Assembly: GCA_016794625.1 (NCBI GenBank)
Contig: JAEUGY010000005.1
Location: forward strand, 1-64,000
Source: Opitutaceae bacterium
GTDB lineage: Bacteria > Verrucomicrobiota > Verrucomicrobiia > Opitutales > Opitutaceae
Direction of reading: 5' to 3'
Length of the DNA: 64,000 nucleotides
A program made the translations under genes and the position numbers. This document shows positions 24,841 through 33,516 of this stretch, piece after piece. The notes below the pieces were generated by a model. It saw only the letters and a program-made list of their open reading frames with translations. It did no database searches and was not told the DNA's origin. Numbering within the stretch: position 1 is the first letter of the stretch; every line of letters begins with the position of its first letter.

Positions 24841-26013
24841 ATGGCCCTCCGGACCCTTCTCCTCCTTACACTCTCGAGCGTAACGGCTTTCTCTCAGTCC
24901 GCCCCGCCCCCCGCCGCCACCGGTGCCCACGCCGTGGCCCGGGGGGATGCCGCCGTGGCGGGCGGGGAGCATGCGATCGCGACCGGGAACAACGCCACCG
25001 CCAACAACTATTACGCCAAGGCCACGGGATGGTTTGCGACGGCGTCCGGGGGCTATGCGATCGCCTCGGGTTTCGCGTCCACCGCCTCGGCCGATTATGC
25101 GATCGCGGCCGGCTACGCCGCAATTGCCTCCAGCGGATTCGCGTTCGCGCCGGGCTACTTCTCGGCAGCCACCGGGTGGTATTCGACCGCCGAGGGTGAC
25201 TACACGTTCGCCTCCGGACACTATTCCCGCGCCGCCGGCTATGCCGGCGTGGCCGGCACGCCCGGACACTTTTCCACCATCGCCGGCGACACCGCCACTC
25301 CGTATCGAACGATCAACGACGGCGCGCCGGAGGTCGACCTGCGGGCCTATTACGCCCCCGGGGACCAGGTGCAGCTCGCTCCCGCGGCCAACGGCTACGA
25401 CTTCGTGCCCACCCCGGATGCGGCCGGCAAGGCGCGACTGCCGGAGATCTTCACCGTGAAGGACGTCACCCCCGGGACCCTCACCTTCACCCGCGAACCC
25501 GGGGCCGGCTGGCCACGGGCCTTCCTCAGCAACCTCAGCCGGGGCATGCACCAGGAGACACGCGGCGCCGGCACCTTCGACAACAACGACCGCGCCGGCG
25601 ACGCCCAGGCGAGTCGGTATGTGCTGAGGGGTGTGACCCTGGACGCGTCGCCCACCCGCCTGACCGCCAATGGACTGGAGGAGGCCAGCGACAACCGGAT
25701 CCGCCTCAAGTGGGGCCAGACCTCGGCCTTCGACATCCGAGTGGTGGCGCAACGCGACACAGGCGAGGTGGCAGCCTATGCCCGCCGCGTCCTGATCAAA
25801 TGCAGCCCGACTGGAACCACCACCCTGGTCGGGGCGGTGCAAACTCCCTCCCCCGACCTGGCCGACGAAGGCGCCGCCGCCTGGTCCGTCACCCTCGAGC
25901 CCGACGACATCCACGACGCCCTCGTGGTCCGCGTCACGGGAGCCGAAGGCCACTCCGTCCGCTGGGTCGCCAGCCTCTCGGCCGTCGAAGTGGCATGGTT
26001 CCCCAAGCGTTAG
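24841..26013 (+). CDS. Secreted protein with sixteen YadA-head-like heptad repeats
   Basis: A 390-residue exported protein. Residues 1-20 are a signal peptide (LRTLLLLTLSSVTAFSQ). Residues 28-139 are sixteen consecutive seven-residue units of the form GxxAxAx (for example GEHAIAT, GGYAIAS, GDYTFAS), which is the half-turn repeat of the left-handed beta-roll in trimeric autotransporter (YadA/Hep_Hag) heads. Aromatic residues sit at unit positions 2-3 in the later repeats. No membrane anchor or coiled-coil stalk follows; instead residues about 150-390 form a non-repetitive beta-rich region of unknown family (VDLRAYYAPGDQVQLAP, LEPDDIHDALVVRVTG). I start at ATG 24841 because the signal peptide begins there. 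It may be a secreted trimeric adhesin-like protein or an extracellular matrix component; inference. Confidence 0.75.
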   Translation: MALRTLLLLTLSSVTAFSQSAPPPAATGAHAVARGDAAVAGGEHAIATGNNATANNYYAKATGWFATASGGYAIASGFASTASADYAIAAGYAAIASSGFAFAPGYFSAATGWYSTAEGDYTFASGHYSRAAGYAGVAGTPGHFSTIAGDTATPYRTINDGAPEVDLRAYYAPGDQVQLAPAANGYDFVPTPDAAGKARLPEIFTVKDVTPGTLTFTREPGAGWPRAFLSNLSRGMHQETRGAGTFDNNDRAGDAQASRYVLRGVTLDASPTRLTANGLEEASDNRIRLKWGQTSAFDIRVVAQRDTGEVAAYARRVLIKCSPTGTTTLVGAVQTPSPDLADEGAAAWSVTLEPDDIHDALVVRVTGAEGHSVRWVASLSAVEVAWFPKR

Positions 26014-26047
26014 GAGCGGCGGTGCGACGGCGCGGAACCTCCAAGGG

Positions 26048-26494
26048 TCACCTCATCGCGTCATGATTGGTGTCCTGCGTCGGATGGCCATCGGTGGACG
26101 AGGCCTCATCGGCGTCGAGCTCGACGCCGGCTTGGAGGAGGGTGCGACGCAGGGGCGTGACGAAGCGGCTGGTCAATTCAGACAGGTCGAACCGGAGTTC
26201 GGAAAAGTCGCCGTCGACCGCGAACGCAATGGCGTCGCTCATCAGCAACACATCGTGATCGCCAAAATGCTCCTCAATCATCGACTGGCGTCCATCGAGG
26301 GACACCAACGTGGGCCAGGTGCGCTCCTCCGCGGCATCGGCCTGGCTGAGCAGGACGGGCCCTTGCAGGCGCGCCTGGTCCAGACGCCGGGCCAGATCGG
26401 CAAAGGTCCGATAGCAGTAGGCGAGATTGGCCAGATAAACCTGGCGCTGAAGCGTCTGACGGGAGGCGAGAAGGTTCGTAAGTTTCATACGCAT
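26048..26494 (-). CDS. Hypothetical protein, 148 residues
   Basis: I do not recognise this family. The protein starts with MRMKLTNLLASRQTLQRQVY, has a helical N-terminal half, and then LFDLSELT-type alternation (FSELRFDLSELTSRFVTP). There is no signal peptide or membrane segment, and the C-terminal 25 residues are acidic and hydrophilic (DADEASSTDG). Codon composition looks coding and the frame is compact and isolated. An ATG two codons downstream (MKLTNLL) is an alternative start. It is convergent with the heptad-repeat gene, whose stop is 34 bases away. No function is suggested. Confidence 0.6.
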   Translation of the reverse strand: MRMKLTNLLASRQTLQRQVYLANLAYCYRTFADLARRLDQARLQGPVLLSQADAAEERTWPTLVSLDGRQSMIEEHFGDHDVLLMSDAIAFAVDGDFSELRFDLSELTSRFVTPLRRTLLQAGVELDADEASSTDGHPTQDTNHDAMR

Positions 26495-26876
26495 GGCATG
26501 AGGCTCCTAACTTCGGTGCCCGTGCACCTTTGGATTGAGGGTGAAGAACGTTGGCATGAGGCGGCGGACGTCGAAACCGGGACGCAGGTCCTGATTCCGG
26601 GCGAAACCTGACCCTGGCGGCGGGCGACGGAAAACCGAGGCCCACTCACGAATCTGATCCAAACGGCTGGCGATGCTGACGACTGAGATCTTCGAAACCG
26701 AGCAACTCAACGACTAGCTATCCAGACACGGCCAACATCGGCCGGATTCACTCCAGCGCAAGGGATATTTTTGGAACGGCCCCCTCCGCCCGCCCCGCGC
26801 ACCGGCGCCGGTGATGCAAAAACCCGGGAGTACGGAGGTTCCGGGACCGGCCGGAGGCGGGGCGCCGGGGGTCCGG
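26495..26876. other. Gene-free gap with a possible weak terminator
   Basis: I see no credible gene in these 382 bases; the short open frame at 26507-26710 has no coding character. There is a perfect palindrome CACCGGCGCCGGTG at 26800-26813. Just downstream of the methyltransferase stop on the minus strand is a hairpin described separately. The rest shows nothing recognisable. Confidence 0.5.
26818..26845 (-). terminator. Possible rho-independent terminator after the methyltransferase
   Basis: On the minus strand, CCCGG (26845-26841), a 13-base loop and CCGGG (26827-26823) are followed by TTTTT (26822-26818). The stem is only five pairs, so it is weak, but it lies about 30 bases after the stop of the methyltransferase gene. 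Confidence 0.4.
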
Positions 26877-28133
26877 TCAGGAAACCACCGGGGTTTTTCG
26901 CAGCGTGACGATGCACTCGAGGTGCCGCGTCTGGGGGAACAGGTCGAACGGCTGCACGGCCTCCAGCTCGTAGCCGGCGGCGATGAAGGCCCGCAGGTCG
27001 CGCATCTGGGTGGCGGGGTCGCAGGAGACGTAGACCACGGCGCGCGGTCCGTAGCTGAAAAGTTGTGACAAAAAGAGCTCGTCGCAGCCCTTGCGCGGCG
27101 GATCGATGACGACGACGGTCTCGGCGGCGGGGCAGGTCAGCCCGGCGAAGATCCGCGACGCGTCGCCCGCCTCGAAGCGGGCGTTGGTGATGCCGTTGGC
27201 GGCGGCGTTCTCGCGGGCGAAGGCCACGCTGGTCGCGCTGATCTCCACCCCGACCACCTGCTCGAACGCGGCGGCGGAGCTGAGCGCGAACAGGCCGCTG
27301 CCACAGTAGGCATCCACCAGATACCGGGCGCCGCTGGCGGCGGCGCGGGCGCGCACGGCGGCGGTGAAATCCGGGAGAATGAAGGGGTTGTTCTGGAAGA
27401 AATCCCGGGCGAGGAACCGCAGGCGGAGCGGGCCGACGGTCTCGACGATGACGGCGTCGTAGTCGGTGGTGACCTCGCCCGAGGCCTCGCGCAGCAGCAG
27501 GGTCGCGCCCCGGACGTATCCACCGGCCTCCGCCTTCGCGCGGACCTCCGCGCGCACGGACGTGAGGCGCTCGTTGATGGCGTCGGTTGCGATCAGGCAG
27601 CGCGGCACGTCGACGATGTCGAAACGCGTGCCCTGGCGCAGAAAGCCGATCGGCAGCGGCGAACGCGGGGCGGCGAAGTGCGGGGTGATCTTGGAGCGGT
27701 AGCCCCATTCCCGCGGCGAGCCGTGCACCGGGGAGACGGGAAAAACGATGCCGGCGAGGTGCTCCAGCAACTCGGCCACCTGCCGGCGCTTCCATTCCAG
27801 CTGCTGGGCGTAGGCCAGGTGCTGGTACTGGCACCCGCCGCAGCGGCCAAACAGCGGGCACGGAGGCTCGGTGCGGTGCGGCGACCGGGTCAGCACCTCG
27901 ACCACATCGGCTTCGGAGTAGTTCTTGTGGTTGCGGAAAACCCGGGCCCGGACGCGCTCGCCCGGCAGGGTGAACGGCACCATCACCACCCAGTTTTCGA
28001 CCGGCTCGGTCCCTCCGGCGCGCGTATAGCGGGCCAGGCCGACCCCGTGGTTGGTCAGCGTGGCGATCTCCAGTTCGACCTCCTCGTGATAGGCGAACGG
28101 ATGGTCGTTGAAGGTTTTCTTGTGTTTGCCCAC
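26877..28133 (-). CDS. Class I SAM-dependent RNA 5-methyluridine methyltransferase (RlmD/TrmA type)
   Basis: A 418-residue RNA methyltransferase. A TRAM-like RNA-binding domain covers about 15-80 (VELEIATLTNHGVGLARY, VPFTLPGERVRARV). An iron-sulfur cluster motif CPLFGRCGGC follows at 92-101. The Rossmann methyltransferase core has LVDAYCGSGLFALS (SAM loop) and VVIDPPRKGCD (motif IV), with the nucleophilic Cys at 371 (YVSCDPATQMRDL). It would methylate a uridine C5 in 23S rRNA or tRNA; RlmD, RlmC and TrmA cannot be separated here. GTG 28133 is preferred because upstream codons are unrelated and overlap the promoter region of the divergent methyltransferase gene. Confidence 0.9.
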   Translation of the reverse strand: MGKHKKTFNDHPFAYHEEVELEIATLTNHGVGLARYTRAGGTEPVENWVVMVPFTLPGERVRARVFRNHKNYSEADVVEVLTRSPHRTEPPCPLFGRCGGCQYQHLAYAQQLEWKRRQVAELLEHLAGIVFPVSPVHGSPREWGYRSKITPHFAAPRSPLPIGFLRQGTRFDIVDVPRCLIATDAINERLTSVRAEVRAKAEAGGYVRGATLLLREASGEVTTDYDAVIVETVGPLRLRFLARDFFQNNPFILPDFTAAVRARAAASGARYLVDAYCGSGLFALSSAAAFEQVVGVEISATSVAFARENAAANGITNARFEAGDASRIFAGLTCPAAETVVVIDPPRKGCDELFLSQLFSYGPRAVVYVSCDPATQMRDLRAFIAAGYELEAVQPFDLFPQTRHLECIVTLRKTPVVS

Positions 28134-28248
28134 CCGTCCACGTTCGAACGCCGGAAGGATTTCACAAATCAAATTCTCGGTTCGCCTTCCCGGCTGGGCG
28201 GCTCTTGCGTCTTTGCCTTCCGCCGCCCGACCCCGCAGCTTCGCTCCC

Positions 28249-29067
28249 GTGGACCACACCGCCGAAAAGATCTCCAGCCTGCAGAATCCGAGAATCAAGC
28301 AGCTCGTGAAACTGCGCGACCGGCGCCCCCGCGACGAAGCGGGTGTCTTTCTGGTGGAAGGCTACCGGGAAATCCGGCGCGCCCTGGAAAAGGGGATCGC
28401 CTTGGAAGAGGTGTACTTCGCACCCGAATGGTTCTTGGGCGAAAACGAACCCGCGCTGCTAGCCGAAGCCCGGACGGCGGGCGCGCGATTGTTCGAGCTC
28501 TCGCGCGAAGCGTTTGCCAAGGTCGCCTACCGGGAGCGCCCGGATGGCCTGCTGGCGGTGGCTCCGCAGTGGAAACGGACGCTGGCCGACATGGCGCTTT
28601 CCGCCACGCCGTTTCTCCTCGTGGTCGAATCGATCGAAAAGCCCGGCAACCTCGGCACGATTCTGCGCAGTGCGGATGCGGCCGGGTGCGACGCCGTGAT
28701 CGTCTGCGATCCGGTGACCGACCTGTTCAACCCCAATGTGGTCCGGGCCTCGACAGGCGTGCTCTTCTCGGTGCCGTGCGTCGTGGCCGGCAGTGAGGAG
28801 GTGCAAGGATGGTTGAAGGAACGCGGCATCCGCACGATCGCCACGACACCCGCCGCGCAGGTTCTTTATTCCGATGCCGATCTGCGGGGTCCACTCGCCG
28901 TGGTGATGGGAAGCGAGCAGTACGGGCTGAGTGAGTTCTGGCTGGCGAAGGCGGATCTGCCCGTCCGCATTCCCATGGCCGGACAAGCCGACTCGCTCAA
29001 TGTCGCCATGGCGACGATCATCACCCTGTTTGAAGCGGTGCGACAGCGCGGCCAACCGCGGGCGTGA
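28249..29067 (+). CDS. TrmH/SpoU-family RNA 2'-O-methyltransferase
   Basis: A 272-residue SPOUT methyltransferase. The N-terminal RNA-binding domain (residues about 5-80) has SLQNPRIKQLVKLRDRR and GVFLVEGYREI. The knotted catalytic domain shows the three SpoU motifs: EKPGNLGTILRSADAAGCD (motif 1), PLAVVMGSEQYGLS (motif 2) and IPMAGQADSLNVA (motif 3). It would methylate a ribose 2'-OH in rRNA or tRNA. The start is GTG 28249; an upstream in-frame ATG at 28108 overlaps the divergent gene and gives non-conserved sequence. It forms a divergent pair of RNA methyltransferases with about 115 bases between the starts. Confidence 0.9.
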   Translation: MDHTAEKISSLQNPRIKQLVKLRDRRPRDEAGVFLVEGYREIRRALEKGIALEEVYFAPEWFLGENEPALLAEARTAGARLFELSREAFAKVAYRERPDGLLAVAPQWKRTLADMALSATPFLLVVESIEKPGNLGTILRSADAAGCDAVIVCDPVTDLFNPNVVRASTGVLFSVPCVVAGSEEVQGWLKERGIRTIATTPAAQVLYSDADLRGPLAVVMGSEQYGLSEFWLAKADLPVRIPMAGQADSLNVAMATIITLFEAVRQRGQPRA

Positions 29068-29104
29068 GCGTTGGACGTGGAGCGGACGGAAAGAGGCGGG
29101 ACCG

Positions 29105-29310
29105 GGGGTCCCGTCGCGGCCTCAGCGAGGCCACCTACAGCAGGCACCCGCGGGGTTCACTTATGGAGGGCGTCGCTCCGTCGACGCTGCGGGAACGCAC
29201 ACCGGCGCTTCCTCGCCGGCTCGCTTGTCCTCCATGCGCTGGGAAATCTTGGGCCGGAAGGGGTCGCCACGCGCAACCGGCGCCGACGGAGCGGCGCCCT
29301 CCAGGGGTGC
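29105..29310 (+). repeat. REP/BIME-like palindromic repeat cluster 4
   Basis: Between two convergent genes are CGCGGCCTCAGCGAGGCCAC at about 29115-29134 and a two-ended unit from TGGAGGGCGTCGCTCCGTCG (29163) to ...CGGAGCGGCGCCCTCCA (29303). The latter is closely related to the units at 173-312, 18183-18321 and 43957-44064. Confidence 0.85.
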
Positions 29311-29340
29311 GCCAGGCGGTGGGCAAAGCGGTGACCGAAG

Positions 29341-30579
29341 TCAGGGCTTGGAGAGCTGGAAACCCGCGCGGCGGAGGACGCGCCGGAGTTCGCGGACGTG
29401 GGCGTGGTCGCGGGTTTCCACGGTGCAGACGCAGCGCACGGCGGCGACATCCGGGCCGCTGAACGCTCGGTCGTGAAAGATGTCCTTGATGCTCGCACCG
29501 CACTCGGCCACGACGCGCGACAAAGCGGCGAGACCACCGGGACGGTCGCTGATCACGGCCGTGAACCGAGCGATACGCCCGTCGGCGACCAGTCCGATCT
29601 CAATGACCCGGCTGAGCACGGCCGGATCGATGTTGCCGCCACAGACCACGAGCGCGACCCGCTTTCCGGCCAATTCGGGCAGCTTTCCGGCCAAAAACGC
29701 GGCCAAAGGCGCGGCGGCGGCCCCTTCCACCACCGTTTTCTCCAATTCCGCCATGCGCAAGATCGCCAACGCGATCGCGTCCTCCCGCACTGTCACCACC
29801 CGATCAAGCCGCGTGCGCGCCAGGGCGAAGGAATTCTCGCCCACCTTCAACACGGCCAGACCGTCGGCCAGCGTCGATTGTCGGGGAATCGCCACCGGCC
29901 GACCCGCCTTGAGGGCTGCGGTGAAACTGGCAGTCACGTGGCTCTCGACCCCGATGACCTTCACCTTTGGTTTGAGCGCCTTGACCGCGACAGCCAGGCC
30001 GGCAATCAATCCAGCGCCGCCAATCGGACACACAATCGCGTCCAGATTAGGCACTTGAGAGATAATTTCCAAACCGATCGTGCCTTGGCCGGCAATGATG
30101 TCGGGGTCATCGAACCCATGCACATAGGTCAGGCCTTCGCTCGCCACCAAGCGGTCCGCCGCCGCCCGGGCTTCGGCGAAATCGCGTCCCTGCAGGAGCA
30201 CGCGTGCGCCGAGTCGCGCACAGGTGGTGCGCTTGATCAGGGGAGCGTAGTCCGGCATCACCACCGTCACCGGAACCCCCAGCAGGCGACCGTGGTAAGC
30301 CAGGCCCAGGGCATGATTGCCGGCACTGGCGGCGATCACCCCCCGTTGCCTCCGTTCCGGGTCGAGACAGAGCAGGGCGTTGCGCGCCCCTCGCTCCTTG
30401 AACGATCCCGTACGTTGCAGGTTGTCCAATTTGCAGAAAATCTGGGCCCCGGTGATCTCGCCGAGCGGAATGGACTCCGGGCATGGGGAAACCACCACGC
30501 CTGAAGCAATCCGCCTGGCCGCTTCCTGAATCCGTTTCAAGGTCATCGTCGCAGCAACCGGGGTAAGCGAAGTCGACAT
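29341..30579 (-). CDS. ilvA: Threonine ammonia-lyase (threonine deaminase)
   Basis: A 412-residue PLP enzyme converting threonine to 2-oxobutanoate and ammonia, the first step to isoleucine or a catabolic step. The PLP lysine is K61 in GSFKERGARNALL; IAASAGNHALGLAYHG and the glycine-rich phosphate loop PIGGAGLIAGLA follow. A C-terminal ACT domain (residues about 330-412, FTAVISDRPGGLAALSRVV) suggests allosteric control. At about 410 residues with one ACT domain it matches the shorter catabolic/biosynthetic IlvA/TdcB-like group rather than the 510-residue two-ACT enterobacterial form. It is monocistronic as far as seen. Confidence 0.92.
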   Translation of the reverse strand: MSTSLTPVAATMTLKRIQEAARRIASGVVVSPCPESIPLGEITGAQIFCKLDNLQRTGSFKERGARNALLCLDPERRQRGVIAASAGNHALGLAYHGRLLGVPVTVVMPDYAPLIKRTTCARLGARVLLQGRDFAEARAAADRLVASEGLTYVHGFDDPDIIAGQGTIGLEIISQVPNLDAIVCPIGGAGLIAGLAVAVKALKPKVKVIGVESHVTASFTAALKAGRPVAIPRQSTLADGLAVLKVGENSFALARTRLDRVVTVREDAIALAILRMAELEKTVVEGAAAAPLAAFLAGKLPELAGKRVALVVCGGNIDPAVLSRVIEIGLVADGRIARFTAVISDRPGGLAALSRVVAECGASIKDIFHDRAFSGPDVAAVRCVCTVETRDHAHVRELRRVLRRAGFQLSKP

Positions 30580-30743
30580 GCCGCCAATCTACGCCTTTCG
30601 CGCGGAATGACGAACCCCGAATGAGGGGCGCCTCCCCGTGAAGCCCGTGGAAAAGCATTGCTGGTGATCCACCAAAACCAGAGTCTGCGCACCCCAGACC
30701 ACCTCGGTCCCACGCCCAGACCGGGTCTGGTCCGTCCCGCGCC

Positions 30744-31097
30744 ATGTTCCAAGTCACCTTTTCCGAACAAGCGATGCGCGAGCTCAACAAGCTCGACAAG
30801 CTCGCCCAACTGTCGGCCGTCGAGCCCATCAGCACGTTGAAGCTGAGTGATTTGGAAAAACCACGCGAACCCCTGGGCCGGTTTCAGCGCTCCGGACAAA
30901 CCCTCTACCGCCTGCGCGCGGGCGAACACCGTTTTTATTTCGAGGTGCGCGGTGATACCTTGCTGGTGGTCTACATCCTGCACCAGAACTCGTTGGAGGA
31001 CTTTTTACTGCGCAACAAGCTGCCGGTTTCAGAAACCCAGCTGGCCGAGCAGCATTCCAAGTTTTGGCGGTATCTCGAATCCCTGACCAAGAAGTGA
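30744..31097 (+). CDS. RelE/ParE-like fold protein upstream of pssA
   Basis: A 117-residue protein resembling the RelE/ParE cytotoxic-repressor superfamily: MFQVTFSEQAMRELNKLDK (N-terminal helix pair), GRFQRSGQTLYRLRAGEHRFYFEV (central sheet) and LLVVYILHQNSLEDFLLR. No antitoxin gene is adjacent; instead it is eight bases upstream of the phosphatidylserine synthase gene, so it is probably a housekeeping protein that shares the fold and is translated with pssA. A toxin role is therefore doubtful. Its start follows a C-rich leader (CCGTCCCGCGCC). Confidence 0.7.
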   Translation: MFQVTFSEQAMRELNKLDKLAQLSAVEPISTLKLSDLEKPREPLGRFQRSGQTLYRLRAGEHRFYFEVRGDTLLVVYILHQNSLEDFLLRNKLPVSETQLAEQHSKFWRYLESLTKK

Positions 31098-31105
31098 CCG
31101 CGCCC

Positions 31106-32023
31106 ATGGACAACGAAGAAACGAAGAAGACGACGCTGTCGCCGGACGCGGCGACGCCTCCGGGTGCGGACGACCGTGAGAATCCGTATTCCGTCACGGC
31201 AGCCAGCCGCATCTATTTTCTTCCGAATCTGATGACGGCGGGAAATCTCTTTTGCGGTTTCGTCGCCGTCATCCGGTGCATTCAGGCGAACTACGAAATG
31301 AAGCAAGCGGCGCTGATCACCGCGGCTTCGATCGATCTCTACAAGCAGGCCATCTGGCTGATTTTCGGCGCCGCGGCGTTCGACATGCTCGACGGGCGTC
31401 TGGCCCGCATGGGCGGGCGCGAGTCCCTCTTCGGGGCGGAGTTCGATTCGCTCGCCGATGTCATCTCCTTCGGCATCGCGCCGGCCTTGCTGGTGTTTTT
31501 CCTGATTCTCTCGCCGACCCAGGGCTACCCCGTTTTCCGGGAGATCGGCTGGTTCTTCGCGTTCATCTACCTGCTGTGTGCAGCCATCCGCCTGGCGCGA
31601 TTCAATGTCATTACGAATCCCCTGCTTTTCCGGGCCAAGAAAGAATCGCACAAGGACTTTGTCGGTCTGCCGGTGCCCGCCGCCGCCATCACCGTAGCCT
31701 CCCTCGTCCTCTTTCTCCTCAGCCTGGCGGAAGGAGACCGGTCGTTGCACCGCTGGGCGATGGTGCTGCCCGTGCTCATGGCGCTGGTGGCCGTGCTCAT
31801 GATCAGCACCGTCCGCTACCCCAGCGGCAAACACGTGGATTTGCAGACCAAGACCCGGGTCACGACGTTTGTGCCCGTGTTCATCTGCGTCGCCGGCATC
31901 GTCCTCTTCAAGGAGGTCGGATTGCTCACGATTGCACTCGCCTACATTGGCTTCGGACTTGTGCGCCATGTGCGTCGCGTGGCCGTGTCGCGAGGCGGCT
32001 CTCCGGATCCCTCCAGCCCATGA
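31106..32023 (+). CDS. pssA: CDP-diacylglycerol-serine O-phosphatidyltransferase
   Basis: A 305-residue integral membrane enzyme that makes phosphatidylserine from CDP-diacylglycerol and serine, the precursor of phosphatidylethanolamine. The CDP-alcohol phosphotransferase signature is complete: DGRLAR, then eight residues, GAEFDSLAD, giving the D-G-x2-A-R-x8-G-x3-D-x3-D pattern. About seven hydrophobic segments follow from residue 35 (FLPNLMTAGNLFCGFVAV). The N-terminal 35 residues are hydrophilic. ATG 31106 is preferred to an upstream GTG or ATG inside the preceding gene. It belongs to a two-gene unit with the RelE-like gene. Confidence 0.9.
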   Translation: MDNEETKKTTLSPDAATPPGADDRENPYSVTAASRIYFLPNLMTAGNLFCGFVAVIRCIQANYEMKQAALITAASIDLYKQAIWLIFGAAAFDMLDGRLARMGGRESLFGAEFDSLADVISFGIAPALLVFFLILSPTQGYPVFREIGWFFAFIYLLCAAIRLARFNVITNPLLFRAKKESHKDFVGLPVPAAAITVASLVLFLLSLAEGDRSLHRWAMVLPVLMALVAVLMISTVRYPSGKHVDLQTKTRVTTFVPVFICVAGIVLFKEVGLLTIALAYIGFGLVRHVRRVAVSRGGSPDPSSP

Positions 32024-32194
32024 GAATCGTCTGTGAACAACCTGCCGGGCGCACGCGAGCAACTTTGGGCGTGCGAACAACTCCCCCCTTTTCGGGACAA
32101 GTCCGGCGAGTTCTTCACGGCTTTTTGCGGGGTCAAACCGGTTCGTCGTCAGAGGGCAATCGGGGTCATCAGGCCAGGTTATTGATGATCTTCG

Positions 32195-32270
32195 CACCCC
32201 ATAATAAGACTGCTCTTAATTACTTATTGAATTAGGTATCACTTAGACTTTGTTAACTTCTTCGAAACAG
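32195..32270 (+). promoter_or_regulatory. AT-rich presumptive dnaN promoter region
   Basis: Within the 260-base gap before dnaN a markedly AT-rich stretch reads CATAATAAGACTGC and TTAATTACTTATTGAATTAG. It is the most AT-rich stretch I noticed in the window and is probably the dnaN promoter. I could not choose a specific -35/-10 pair. No TTATCCACA-like DnaA boxes are evident, so it does not look like a replication origin. Confidence 0.4.
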
Positions 32271-32283
32271 CGCCGCGCGCCCC

Positions 32284-33408
32284 ATGAAATTCAAAATTAA
32301 CCGCGACCACTTCAGCAACGGCCTCGCCCAGGTCCTCAACGTCGTGGGTTCGAAGACCACGATGCCCATCCTGAGCAACGTGCTGATCGAGGCGGACAAG
32401 GACTTCATTTCGCTGACCACGACCAACCTCGACCTCGGCATTCGCTGCAAGATCAAGGCGGACGTGAAGGAAGGCGGAGCGGTGACCCTGCCGGTCAAGC
32501 GTCTGGCCACGATCGTGCGCGAACTGCCGAATCTGGACGTGGTGTTTGACGCCTCGCCGAATCATCAGGTGAAGCTGGCCTCAGGCGGGTCGAACTTCCG
32601 CATCATGGGCATCGGCAAGGAAGAGTTTCCCCCGCTGCCGGAGTTTGGGGACGAAAAGTCGTTCACCCTCGACCAGCCGGAGCTGGTTTCGATGCTCAAG
32701 AGTGTCTCGTATGCACAAAGTTCCGACGAGACGCGGTACATCCTGAACGGCGTGTATTTCAGCTTCCGCGAAGGTCGACTCTCCCTGGTGGCGACCGACG
32801 GGCGGCGTCTGGCGCTCATCGCCAAGGAGATGGAGATCCCGACGGACAGCGCGGGGTCGATCATCCTGCCCGCCAAGACGGTCAGCGAGCTGCTGCGCAT
32901 GCTCGACAAGGGAGAAAAGGTGAAGATCGACTTCAGCGAGCGCCGCTGTTCGTTCCAGATCGGCACGGACAAGGACGGGAGCGGACTCGTCGATTCCATC
33001 TATCTTTATTCGAAGGTCGTCGAGGGCAACTATCCGAATTACCAGCAGGTGATTCCCAAGGAGACCCACCAGCGGATCAAGCTGGAGCGCGAGCTTCTGC
33101 TGCAGTGCATCCACCGTGCGGCGCTGGTGACGAACGAGAAGGCCAACTCGGTCAAACTCAAGTTGAGCAGCAATCTGCTGGAAATCACGGCCCAGAGCCC
33201 GGACTTCGGCGAGGCGCACGAATCGATGGCCATCTCCTACAGCGGCCCGGACCTGCAGGCGGCGTTCAACCCGACCTTTCTGATGGATCCCCTGAAGGCG
33301 TTGTCGAAGGACGAGGTGTTTTTCGAGATCAAGGACGAGGTCAGTCCCGGTGTCTTCAAGACCTTGGAAAACTTTATCTGTGTGATCATGCCTGTTCGTT
33401 TGAGCTGA
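32284..33408 (+). CDS. dnaN: DNA polymerase III beta subunit (sliding clamp)
   Basis: A 374-residue beta clamp. It begins [20 protein letters not shown], carries the conserved [16 protein letters not shown] and the three repeated clamp subdomains, and ends CVIMPVRLS (the conserved MPMRL tail). It encircles DNA and tethers DNA polymerase III and other partners. Length is normal. dnaA, recF and gyrB are not adjacent; instead pssA precedes it and unknown membrane or cytosolic proteins follow, so the classical origin-proximal dnaA-dnaN-recF order is absent here. Confidence 0.96.
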   Translation: MKFKINRDHFSNGLAQVLNVVGSKTTMPILSNVLIEADKDFISLTTTNLDLGIRCKIKADVKEGGAVTLPVKRLATIVRELPNLDVVFDASPNHQVKLASGGSNFRIMGIGKEEFPPLPEFGDEKSFTLDQPELVSMLKSVSYAQSSDETRYILNGVYFSFREGRLSLVATDGRRLALIAKEMEIPTDSAGSIILPAKTVSELLRMLDKGEKVKIDFSERRCSFQIGTDKDGSGLVDSIYLYSKVVEGNYPNYQQVIPKETHQRIKLERELLLQCIHRAALVTNEKANSVKLKLSSNLLEITAQSPDFGEAHESMAISYSGPDLQAAFNPTFLMDPLKALSKDEVFFEIKDEVSPGVFKTLENFICVIMPVRLS

Positions 33409-33516
33409 CGACCGGGTCGCCCTCCCGCGCCGGTTTCGCGCCGGAGCATCACGCTCGATCGGGGGTGGAGGATCCGCGCAAGGTTCTGGCCTGTGACTTC
33501 CGACTTCCCCTCCCCC

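Noticed and set aside
26507..26710. 67-codon open frame on the minus strand
   Set aside because: No start signal or coding character; it is within a gene-free gap.
32024..32283. Replication origin beside dnaN
   Set aside because: The region is AT-rich but has no DnaA-box-like repeats and no dnaA gene.
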